DNA of 64,000 nt from Roseisolibacter agri. Its GTDB lineage: Bacteria; Gemmatimonadota; Gemmatimonadetes; Gemmatimonadales; Gemmatimonadaceae. Positions 8,252 through 16,000 of the stretch are shown here, piece after piece (the first letter of the stretch is position 1; every line of letters starts with the position of its first letter). Position numbers and translations under genes: made by a program. The stretch covers positions 310,001 to 374,000 of the forward strand of contig NZ_BRXS01000006.1 of NCBI RefSeq assembly GCF_030159095.1, written 5' to 3'. The notes beneath the pieces are model-generated. The model did not search any database. It worked only from the letters and a program-made list of their open reading frames with translations, and was not told the DNA's origin.

Positions 8252-9216
8252 GCGAGGCGACGGCGAGCGACGCCGTGGCCTGCCTGGTGTGCGGCGCGCG
8301 CGCGTGGGGCGCGCGCCTCGAGGCGCGCGAACGGCAGTTCGGGCTTCCGGGCTCGTTCACCTACGCGACGTGCACGGCGTGCGGGTCGCTGCAGCTGCTC
8401 GACCCGCCCGCCGATCTCGCGCCGTACTACCCTAGCGGCTACTACAGCTTCGACGGTGGCGACGACGGGGGCCTCGTCGCGCGGATCAAGGCGGCGGCGT
8501 CGCGCTACGGCGTGACGGGGCACGGCATCGTCGGGCGGGCGGCCGCGATGGTCGCGCCACCGCCCACCGCCGGCATGCACGCGTGGCTCGCGCGCGCCGG
8601 CGCGACGGCTACCGCGCGCATCCTGGACGTCGGCAGTGGCGGCGGCGCGCTGCTCCGCGCGCTCGACGCGGCGGGCTACGCGCACCTCACCGGCGTCGAT
8701 CCGTTCCTGGGCGGCGACGCGCGCGTCGGGCGCGTGTCCCTGCGACGATCGACCGTGGAGCAGCTCGCGCGCGAGGCGCACGGCGCCTTCGACCTCGTGA
8801 TGATCCACCACGCGCTGGAGCACGTGCCGGCGCCGCGCGAGACGCTCGCCGCGATGCGCGCGCTGCTCGCACCGGGCGGTCACTGCCTGGTCCGCGTCCC
8901 GCTCGCGCCGTCGTGGGCGCTGGAGCGCTACGCCGATCGCTGGGTGCAGCTGGACGCGCCGCGGCATCTCGTGATCCCGTCGGAGCGCGGGCTCGTGGCG
9001 CTGGCCGCGGAGGTCGGTCTCGCGCTCGACGCGAGCCGCCACGACTCCGAGGCCATTCAGGTCTGGGGAAGCGAGCTGTATCGCCGCGACGTCACGCTGA
9101 GCGCCGGCGCGCGCGAGGTCGGGTGGCTGGCGAAGCAGCGCGGGCGTCGCTTCGCGCGGCGGGCGAACGCGGCGCGGCGCGGCGACCAGGGCGCGTTCCT
9201 CTTCCGCGCCGTCTGA
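8248..9216 (+). CDS. Class I SAM-dependent methyltransferase with N-terminal zinc-ribbon-like motif
   Basis: A 322-residue methyltransferase. Residues 12-45 hold two CxxC pairs (CLVCGA and CTACGS), a probable zinc ribbon seen in many sugar or lipid methyltransferases of this type. The SAM-binding motif I is ILDVGSGGGALLRALDAAGY, followed by an acidic motif II (LTGVDPF) and the post-motif LVMIHHALEHVPAPRETL. The substrate is not identifiable; the location among capsule genes suggests a glycan or its precursor. The start overlaps the upstream stop by four bases. The gene is convergent with the flippase at 9235. Confidence 0.82.
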   Translation: MSEATASDAVACLVCGARAWGARLEARERQFGLPGSFTYATCTACGSLQLLDPPADLAPYYPSGYYSFDGGDDGGLVARIKAAASRYGVTGHGIVGRAAAMVAPPPTAGMHAWLARAGATATARILDVGSGGGALLRALDAAGYAHLTGVDPFLGGDARVGRVSLRRSTVEQLAREAHGAFDLVMIHHALEHVPAPRETLAAMRALLAPGGHCLVRVPLAPSWALERYADRWVQLDAPRHLVIPSERGLVALAAEVGLALDASRHDSEAIQVWGSELYRRDVTLSAGAREVGWLAKQRGRRFARRANAARRGDQGAFLFRAV

Positions 9217-9234
9217 TCGCGCGCGAGCCGGCGC

Positions 9235-10779
9235 TCAGGCCGCGTCGGTGACCGCGGGCGCGCCGCGCCGCACGCGCGCGCGCATCATCGCCTGCACCAG
9301 CGCGCGCTCGTCCGGCGCCACGAGCCGCGTCCACACGACGACCGCGAACGCCACGAGCGCGGCGACCGCGTAGGCGACGCGCAGCGCGCGCGTCGGCAGG
9401 AAGGCAGGCAGCAGCAGGAGCGGCGTGCCGACGAGCGTCAGCACCGCGAGTCGTCGCAGCACGACGCGCGCCTCGGGAACCACGCGCCCGCCCATCCAGA
9501 GCAGCGCGGCCGTGTCGAAGGCGACGCGCGCGCCCCATGCGACGACGACGCCCACCGCGCCGAGTCCGTGCAGGAGCGCCCAGAGCGCGCCCAGATACGG
9601 CACCAGCTCGACGAGGTGCAGCTTGCCGGTGACGTCCGCGCGCCCGGTCGCCTGCAGGAGCGTGTACGCGATCTGGCCGGCGATGTTGATGAACACCGCC
9701 ACCGCGAGCCCCTGCGCGAGCGGCGCCGCGTGCCGCGCGAAGTCGGCGCCGAGCCAGACGCCGAGCCACTCGGGCGCGAGCGCGATGATCGCGAGCGCCG
9801 CCGGGAACACGGCGAGCAGCCCGGCGCGTCCACCGCGGTCCAGCAGGAGCGCCGCCTGCGCCCGGTCGCGCTGCACCGCGACCGCGAGCGCCGGGAAGAG
9901 CACGGGCAGCAGCACCGACGTCACGATCCAGAGCCGCGTCACCGCCTCGTACGCCGTCGCGTAGTACGTCACCGCCGCGATCGAGAGGACGGCGCTGACC
10001 GCGAAGCGGTCGAGCGAGTACATGAGCGGGCTGACGACGTTGCTCACGGTCATCCACCCTCCGACCGCGAGCAGCGGGCGCACCATGGCACGGTGGGGCG
10101 CGACGACGTGACGAACCGGCGGGAAGGCGCGGCGGCACTGCACCACGTGCGCCCACCAGAGCAGCGCGCGCCCGAGCGCCAGCACGCCCACCGTCGCGGG
10201 CAGCGTCGCGGACCACGGCAGCACCGCGAGCGGGCCGAGGAAGGTCAGCAGCGCCAGCGGAACGCGCAGCGCGTTGACGCGCGCGAAGTCCTGCGTCGCC
10301 TCGAGGATGCCGCGGAAGCCCGCCGTCGAGACCGTGAAGGGGATCGCCAGGCCGAGGATCTGGAACGCGCGCACGCTCTCGGCCTGCAGCGCGGCCGGGA
10401 TCTTCAGCACGCCGGTCACCAACCATGGCGCGAGCAGCGCGATCGCGAGGCCGCCGGCGATGCCGAGCGGCGCCATGAGCCAGAGCGCGGTCCACGTCAG
10501 CGCCGGCAGCTCGTCGTGCGCCTCGCGGCCCAGACGCTCCGACACGAGCTGCGTCAGCGCGCGCCCGAGCCCGAGGTCGAAGAGGCTGAAGTAGCCGACC
10601 ATCGTCCACGCGAGACTGAGCACGCCGAAGCGCTCGGTGCCGAGCGCGTGCACGAGCACCGGGATCGCTCCCAGCGCCAGCACGACCGGCAGCAGCCAGC
10701 CGAGCGCGTTGAGGCCGACATTGCGCACGAGCAGGCGGCCGCTCGCGAGGCGCTCGGGTCGGAGCTGGGAGGTCGGCAC
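9235..10779 (-). CDS. Wzx-like oligosaccharide flippase (copy 1)
   Basis: A 514-residue polytopic membrane protein of the polysaccharide flippase (MOP) superfamily, moving undecaprenyl-linked oligosaccharides across the inner membrane. The N-terminus has the family signature NVGLNALGWLLPVVLALGAI followed by GTERFGVLSLAWTMVGYFSL and DLGLGRALTQLVSE. About 12-14 hydrophobic helices can be counted. The start is the ATG at 10777-10779. The gene lies 22 bases downstream of the repeat lipoprotein gene and probably shares its operon (18737 to 9235). A second flippase is at 35746-37077. Confidence 0.87.
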   Translation of the reverse strand: MPTSQLRPERLASGRLLVRNVGLNALGWLLPVVLALGAIPVLVHALGTERFGVLSLAWTMVGYFSLFDLGLGRALTQLVSERLGREAHDELPALTWTALWLMAPLGIAGGLAIALLAPWLVTGVLKIPAALQAESVRAFQILGLAIPFTVSTAGFRGILEATQDFARVNALRVPLALLTFLGPLAVLPWSATLPATVGVLALGRALLWWAHVVQCRRAFPPVRHVVAPHRAMVRPLLAVGGWMTVSNVVSPLMYSLDRFAVSAVLSIAAVTYYATAYEAVTRLWIVTSVLLPVLFPALAVAVQRDRAQAALLLDRGGRAGLLAVFPAALAIIALAPEWLGVWLGADFARHAAPLAQGLAVAVFINIAGQIAYTLLQATGRADVTGKLHLVELVPYLGALWALLHGLGAVGVVVAWGARVAFDTAALLWMGGRVVPEARVVLRRLAVLTLVGTPLLLLPAFLPTRALRVAYAVAALVAFAVVVWTRLVAPDERALVQAMMRARVRRGAPAVTDAA

Positions 10780-10801
10780 GGCGCGGCGGTCAGCGCGGCG
10801 G

Positions 10802-12712
10802 TCAGCGCGGCGGCGCGAGGCGCCAGACGTCGCGGAGCCGCACCTCGTCGGTCTCGAACGTCGGCAGCCGGACGCCGGTGAACACCGTGTCGCGCAGCGG
10901 CGCGGGGGGCACGATGCGCAGGTCGCCGATCACCTCTCCGCTCGCGAGCGGCGTGGGCGCCAGGCGGAAGCGTCCCGCCGCGTTGCTCGTCTCGACCAGC
11001 AGGCTCTCGGCCACCGCGATCCCGCCCGTGCGACGGAACTCGATGCGCGCGCCCACCACCGGGCTGCCGTCGCTCGCCTGCACCTCGCCCACGTAGAGCA
11101 GGCTGGGGCCGACGCGGAACTGGCCCGCGAAGCGCACGCTGTCGGCGTCGAACGTCGAGAGCCGCACGCTGCCGATCGGGACGTCGCGCGTGTCGCCGGG
11201 GGCGCGCGCGGTCAGCACGCCCTCGACGGTGCCCTCCTCGCGCGTGTCGGGCGAGAGCGCGAAGCCGCCCCAGTCGAGCGTCCGCACGGTGAACGTGTCG
11301 GCGCGCAACGCGATGCCACCGGTGCGACGGAAGCTCACGCTCCATCCCGCCGCCGCCGCGCCCGTGGCGCGCTGCACCAGCTGCCCCGCGTACGAGAGCT
11401 GCTGTCCGACGCCAAACCTGCCGAGGAAGCGCACGGAGTCGTCGGCGCTCGCGCGCACGCGCACGCCGCGGAACGTCACCGGCGCGGCCGGGCCGCCGCG
11501 GCTCACCGTGAGGTCGCCGATCACGTCGCCCGTCGAGTCGGCGAGCAGCGTGAGGCCGAAGCGTCCGTCGCTCGTGCTGCGCGTCTGCACCGTCGCGGGC
11601 GTGGCCGCGACGCCGCCGGTGCGCGTGAAGGTGACCTGCGCGTCCGCCAGCGGCGAGCGGTCGCCGCGATACACGAGCTCACCCGCGGCGACCGCCTGGA
11701 TGCCGATGCCGAGCACTCCGAGGAAGCGCAGCTCGTCCGAGTCGTAGACGGGCAGGCGCACGCCGCGGATCACGAACGGAGCCGCGAGGCCGCCTCCTCG
11801 CACCGTGAGGTCGCCGACGGCCTCACCCGCGGCCTCCGTCTGCGGCACGGGCCGGAGCAGGACGCGCCCGTTGGCGTCCGTGGCAGCGGTGAACACGGGC
11901 GTCGACAGCAGCACGCCTCCGGTGCGCCGGAACTCCACGGTCGCGCCGACGAGGGGCCGATTGGTGCCGCGCTCGCGCACCTCCGCCACGTACTCGAGCG
12001 TGGCGCCGACGCGGAACGAGCGGTCGAACGTGGGCAGGCGATCGGTCAGCCGTACCGGAAGGCGCACGCCGCGGACGACGTAGGGCCTCGGAAACTGCGG
12101 CGCCGTGAGGGTGAAGTCGCCGACGACCTCGCCCGCGTCGAGGGTCGTGCGCTCCAGGTAGAAGTAGCCGTCGGGGCCCGCGGCGGTGTACGCCGTGTCG
12201 CCACCGGCCAGCCGCGCGCCGGACGTGCGGACGAAGCGCACGTTGCTGTACGCGAGCGGGACCCCGAGGCGCCGGTAGACCAGCTCCCCGACGTAGTCCA
12301 CGAAGGGCTGCGTGACGTACGTCGGCAGCAGGCCGCCCCCACCGCGGACGGTCGACGGCGTCAGGTGCACCCCGGTCACCACGTAGCCGGGCAGCCCGGG
12401 CGGACGCACCGCGAGATCGCCCACCACGTCGCCCTCGTCGCCGGCATCACCACGCAGCTCGTACCGTCCGCTCGCGTCGGTGCGCGCGACGATAGAGTCA
12501 CCGGCGAGCGCGGACCCGTTGGTGCGCCGGAAGACGATCGACACGCCGCTCGCGGCGCGCCCGGTCGTGAAGTCGATCACCTTCCCCGCGTAGCTGACGT
12601 GGCTCTCGACGCGGCAGCCCGCGACCTCGCCGACGCACGGATCGCACGCCGCCACGAGCGCGGCACCCACGATCGCGGCCGCGCCCAGCGCGCGTGCGGC
12701 GCGCGCGCTCAC
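10802..12712 (-). CDS. Six-repeat lipoprotein (Ig/transthyretin-like repeats), function unknown
   Basis: A 636-residue predicted lipoprotein. The lipobox is LVAAC with Cys23. From about residue 39 to the end there are six tandem repeats of roughly 98-100 residues. Each repeat carries the pattern Y-x-G-x-L near its start, then FRRTGG or a variant, a D-x-x-GRF turn, GE/DVVGDLTV, and RGVRLP near its end. The spacing and hydrophobic alternation suggest beta-sandwich domains like carboxypeptidase-regulatory or transthyretin-like folds. The GTG start overlaps the stop of the upstream glycosyltransferase (GTGA at 12709-12712), so it is made as part of the glycan operon. A surface stalk or glycan-binding scaffold is conceivable, but nothing in the sequence proves a function. 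Confidence 0.7.
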   Translation of the reverse strand: MSARAARALGAAAIVGAALVAACDPCVGEVAGCRVESHVSYAGKVIDFTTGRAASGVSIVFRRTNGSALAGDSIVARTDASGRYELRGDAGDEGDVVGDLAVRPPGLPGYVVTGVHLTPSTVRGGGGLLPTYVTQPFVDYVGELVYRRLGVPLAYSNVRFVRTSGARLAGGDTAYTAAGPDGYFYLERTTLDAGEVVGDFTLTAPQFPRPYVVRGVRLPVRLTDRLPTFDRSFRVGATLEYVAEVRERGTNRPLVGATVEFRRTGGVLLSTPVFTAATDANGRVLLRPVPQTEAAGEAVGDLTVRGGGLAAPFVIRGVRLPVYDSDELRFLGVLGIGIQAVAAGELVYRGDRSPLADAQVTFTRTGGVAATPATVQTRSTSDGRFGLTLLADSTGDVIGDLTVSRGGPAAPVTFRGVRVRASADDSVRFLGRFGVGQQLSYAGQLVQRATGAAAAGWSVSFRRTGGIALRADTFTVRTLDWGGFALSPDTREEGTVEGVLTARAPGDTRDVPIGSVRLSTFDADSVRFAGQFRVGPSLLYVGEVQASDGSPVVGARIEFRRTGGIAVAESLLVETSNAAGRFRLAPTPLASGEVIGDLRIVPPAPLRDTVFTGVRLPTFETDEVRLRDVWRLAPPR

Positions 12713-13623
12713 GTCAGCGCCCCGCGCACGATCGCGCGCGCCCGCGCCCAGTCGCCGCGCAGCGCATAGCGCGCGAGCAGGCCCACGCGCGTGGCGTAGA
12801 ACCATGCGGCGAAGCGCGCGCGCACGAGCGGCCCCGCGCGCAGCGCCATGAAGCGGCGGCGGTTGCGGTCGCGCTGCGCGATCTGGAACGGCGACGGCTC
12901 CGCGCCGGCCGGCGGCACCTTGTGCGCGAGCCGCGCGCGCGGCTCGTAGACGAGCGCGAAGCCCGCCTCGCGCAGGCGGTACGACAGGTCCACGTCCTCG
13001 TTGTAGGCGAAGAAGCTCTCCTCGAACCCCGACACGGTCTCGAGCGCGTGCCGCGTGATGAGGAAGCAGCACCCCGTCATGAACGTCACCGGCGCCGGCG
13101 CGTCGTGCCCGCGATCCGGCGCGTACTCGGCGCGGTGCAGCCCGGCGCCGCGCGCCAGCGCGAGGTCGCCGCCCGCGTACCAGAGCGTGTCCGGCTCGCC
13201 GTGCACGAAGATCTTGGGCGCCACGCCGCCGACGCGCGCGTCGGCCTCCGCGGCCTCCACGAGGTGCGTGATGAGGTCGGGCTCGACGACGGTGTCGTTG
13301 TTCAGCACGACCACGTGGTCCGCGCCGTGCGCGAGCGCCCACTCGAAGCCGCGGTTGTTGCCGCCGGTGTAGCCGAGGTTCGCGCCCGTCTGCAGGTACG
13401 GGAGCTCGGGAAAGCGCGCGTGCAGCCGCGCGCCCGACCCGTCGGGCGAGCCGTTGTCGACCAGCAGCACGGTGAGCCGCGGCCAGTCGCAGCGCGCGAG
13501 CGACTCCAGGCACGCCGCGGTGTCGTCCTCACCGTTCCAGTTGAGGACGATGACGACGACGTGCGCGGCGGTGGTGCGCGTCGTGTCCGCGTCGAGCGCC
13601 TGCTCCTCCGGCCGCGCGGTCAC
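12709..13623 (-). CDS. Family 2 glycosyltransferase (rhamnosyltransferase-like)
   Basis: A 304-residue GT-A-fold glycosyltransferase. Visible motifs are VVVIVLNWNGEDDTAACLES, the nucleotide-binding VLLVDNGSPDGS, NLGYTGGNNRGFEWAL, the metal-binding VVLNNDTVVEPD (DxD-equivalent NDD/NDT) and a C-terminal ESFFAYNEDVDLSYRLREAGF. This architecture is typical of enzymes such as WbbL that add rhamnose, which would fit the rml genes in this window, but donor and acceptor cannot be read from sequence. The start overlaps the stop of the GT9 gene (GTGA). Confidence 0.88.
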   Translation of the reverse strand: MTARPEEQALDADTTRTTAAHVVVIVLNWNGEDDTAACLESLARCDWPRLTVLLVDNGSPDGSGARLHARFPELPYLQTGANLGYTGGNNRGFEWALAHGADHVVVLNNDTVVEPDLITHLVEAAEADARVGGVAPKIFVHGEPDTLWYAGGDLALARGAGLHRAEYAPDRGHDAPAPVTFMTGCCFLITRHALETVSGFEESFFAYNEDVDLSYRLREAGFALVYEPRARLAHKVPPAGAEPSPFQIAQRDRNRRRFMALRAGPLVRARFAAWFYATRVGLLARYALRGDWARARAIVRGALT

Positions 13624-14687
13624 GCGCGCACCTCCGCCGGCGACGCGGACTGCGCCATCGCGAGCGCCGCCTCCTCCACGCGCGCGACGCCGAGGTCCTG
13701 CATGCACCGGTTGTCGCGGCAGGGCGCGACCTCGCGGCCGTCGTAGCACGGACGGCACGCCAGCGCCGCCCCGCCCCACAGCACTGTCGTGCGTGCGTCC
13801 TCGGGCGCGAAGTCGTGCGGTGACGTCGGGCCGAAGAGCGCGACCAGCGGCGCGCGCACGAGCCGCGCGAGGTGCATCGGCCCGGTGTCGTGCGACACGA
13901 CGACGTCGGCGACTTCCAGCACCGCGGTCGACTCGACGATGCGCAGCCGGCCCAGGCGATCGATCACGGGCACGTCGGCGAACGCGGGCAGCACCTCGCG
14001 GTCCGCGGCGTCGCCGACCAGCACGACCGCGTGGCCGCGCGCGTGGAGGCGCCGCGCCAGCTCGACGTAGCGTTCGACCGGCCAGCGGCGCTGCGGCGTG
14101 TCGCGCAGCGCGTTGCGCGCGCCGCCGGGCACGAGCACCGCGATCGCCCGCCCGTCCGCCTCGGGCACGAGCGCGCGTCCCTCGGGCAGCCGCCCGCGCA
14201 GGTCGGCCAGCTCCCATGTGCGCGTGACGGGACCCTCGTCGGGGTAGCCGAGCGCGAGCCGGACGTACTCGTCGGCGAACCAGCGGCCGGCGACCGGCAG
14301 CGGACGCGCCGTCGTGCCGCGGCGCATGCGACGCCGGCGGCCCCGCGCGGGGAGCGCCAGCACGCCGTAGCGCGCGTCCTGGTGCGCGATCACGACGTCG
14401 TCGAAGCGGCGGCCGGCGAGCGGCCGCCAGGCGGCGAGCACGGCGCGGGTGCGCGCACCCAGGCCGCCGCGCAGCAGCGCGCCCGCGTCGACCGGGAGCA
14501 CCTCGTCCACGCCGGGAAAGAGCCGCACGAGCTCCGCGAGCCCGTTCGCGCACACCCACGTCACGCGGCACGCCGGATCGCGCGCCTTGAGCGCCGCGGG
14601 CGCCGCCGACGCCAGCACGACGTCGCCGAGCGCCATCAGCTTCACGAACAGGATGCGGGCGCCGAGCGGCGCGGCGTCGGTGCTCAC
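13620..14687 (-). CDS. Family 9 glycosyltransferase (heptosyltransferase-like)
   Basis: A 355-residue GT-B enzyme of the ADP-heptose:LPS heptosyltransferase family. The N-terminus ILFVKLMALGDVVLASAAP is characteristic. Later come LVPGGARNALRDTPQRRWP (donor-binding), VSHDTGPMHLARLVRAPLVA (the HTGPMH motif) and the four-cysteine tail CRPCYDG...CRDNRCM seen in heptosyltransferases. It may use ADP-heptose made with RfaE1 and GmhA, both encoded in the window, though GT9 enzymes can use other donors. The GTG start at 14687 overlaps the upstream stop by four bases. Confidence 0.88.
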   Translation of the reverse strand: MSTDAAPLGARILFVKLMALGDVVLASAAPAALKARDPACRVTWVCANGLAELVRLFPGVDEVLPVDAGALLRGGLGARTRAVLAAWRPLAGRRFDDVVIAHQDARYGVLALPARGRRRRMRRGTTARPLPVAGRWFADEYVRLALGYPDEGPVTRTWELADLRGRLPEGRALVPEADGRAIAVLVPGGARNALRDTPQRRWPVERYVELARRLHARGHAVVLVGDAADREVLPAFADVPVIDRLGRLRIVESTAVLEVADVVVSHDTGPMHLARLVRAPLVALFGPTSPHDFAPEDARTTVLWGGAALACRPCYDGREVAPCRDNRCMQDLGVARVEEAALAMAQSASPAEVRA

Positions 14688-16000
14688 GCCGCCTCCCGCT
14701 CGGCGACCGCGCCGTCCAGCACGAGGACGCCCGGCAGCGCCCAGAGGATCCAGAGCGGCTCGAGGAGCAGCGGCAGCAGCAGGCTGTTCACGAACAGGCT
14801 GTGCACGACGATCGCCGCCATCGCCGCGACCGCGCCCACGGCCACCGCGCGCTCCTCGGCCGTCACGCTCACCGAGCGCCACACGGCGCGCGCGCGCGAC
14901 ACGATCCCGCCGAGCATGCCGAGGTAGATCCCGAGGCCGATGCAGCCCGTCATCACGGCGATGAAGAGCAGCCCGCCGTCGAGCGAGAACGAGAACGCGC
15001 CGCGGCCGGCCTCGTAGCCGTAGGCGCGCTGCGCGAAGCCGTAGGTGTTGAACCCGACGCCGATCAGCAGGTTGTCGCGGAAGAGCTCCAGCGCGCGCAG
15101 CCACGAGACCACGCGTGAGACGGCCGATGCGTCGACCGAGAGCTTGCCATAGGTGCGCGCGAACGAGAGCAGCGCCGGCAGCGCGGCCAGCAGCAGCGCG
15201 CCGAACGCCAGCCCGATGCGCACGATGCGCCGCGTGAGCCCCGCGATCCCGACGACGACGCACACGCCGACGAACGCGGCCAGCATCGAGCTGCGCGACG
15301 CCGTCAGCACCAGCGCGACGGCCAGCAGCGCGATGTGCAGCCGCGACACCGCGACGCCGCACGACTGCCGCGCCAGGGCCAGCAGCAGCCCGATGGCGAT
15401 CAGCGCGCCGGCGAAGTTGGGGTCGAGGAAGCTCGAGACGAGCCGGTGCCCCTGCGGATCCCAGTCGATGTAGAGCGCCGACTCGGGATAGACGATCTGC
15501 GCGAAGCCGGGCAGGAAGATCGACTGGAAGATGCCGAACGCCGCGAAGGCGAGGATCACGCGCTCCAGGGTGCGCACCACCGCCAGCACGTCGCGCCGCC
15601 GGAGCGTGTTGACCGCGAGCACGTAGACGCACAGGTAGACGAGCCAGCGCACCAGGTACGCGAGGCTGAAGCCGACCTCCGCGGCGCTGAGCCCGAAGCG
15701 CGGCATCGCCAGCACCGCGGACGTGCCACCGACGAACGCGAACAGCAGCGCGCGGCGCGTGACGCCATCGAGGATCAGCGAGCGGCCGCCCACGCACGCG
15801 AGCGCGCCCGCCGACAGCAGCAGCAGGACGACGAGGTCGTTGAACGAGAGCGGCGCCTCGCGCGCGCCCGACGTCAGCGCCGGCAGCCGCACGAGGTTCC
15901 CCGCCAGCAGCGCCCACAGCGCGGCGCGCAGCAGTGTGGCGACGCGGATCGGCGCGACGCGCGCCGTCGGCGACGCGGCCGCCGCGCCGCCCACGGTCAC
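14684..16000 (-). CDS. O-antigen ligase/polymerase-type membrane protein (WaaL/Wzy-like)
   Basis: A 438-residue inner-membrane protein with about 11-12 hydrophobic helices and a large periplasmic loop containing YIDWDPQGHRLVSSFLDPNF and an RxxxL-like region, typical of the Wzy_C/O-antigen ligase family. ALVLTASRSSMLAAFVG matches the conserved helix TxSRxxxL of the family. These proteins either polymerise repeat units or transfer the finished glycan to a carrier. The start GTG at 15998-16000 overlaps the upstream stop by four bases; an in-frame GTG at 16012 is an alternative. A second candidate polymerase is at 25594-26934. Confidence 0.8.
   Translation of the reverse strand: MTVGGAAAASPTARVAPIRVATLLRAALWALLAGNLVRLPALTSGAREAPLSFNDLVVLLLLSAGALACVGGRSLILDGVTRRALLFAFVGGTSAVLAMPRFGLSAAEVGFSLAYLVRWLVYLCVYVLAVNTLRRRDVLAVVRTLERVILAFAAFGIFQSIFLPGFAQIVYPESALYIDWDPQGHRLVSSFLDPNFAGALIAIGLLLALARQSCGVAVSRLHIALLAVALVLTASRSSMLAAFVGVCVVVGIAGLTRRIVRIGLAFGALLLAALPALLSFARTYGKLSVDASAVSRVVSWLRALELFRDNLLIGVGFNTYGFAQRAYGYEAGRGAFSFSLDGGLLFIAVMTGCIGLGIYLGMLGGIVSRARAVWRSVSVTAEERAVAVGAVAAMAAIVVHSLFVNSLLLPLLLEPLWILWALPGVLVLDGAVAEREAA

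Noticed and set aside
10785-10815. Short tandem copy of GCGGTCAGCGCG
   Set aside because: Only about two units, at the boundary of two genes; too short to call a repeat element.
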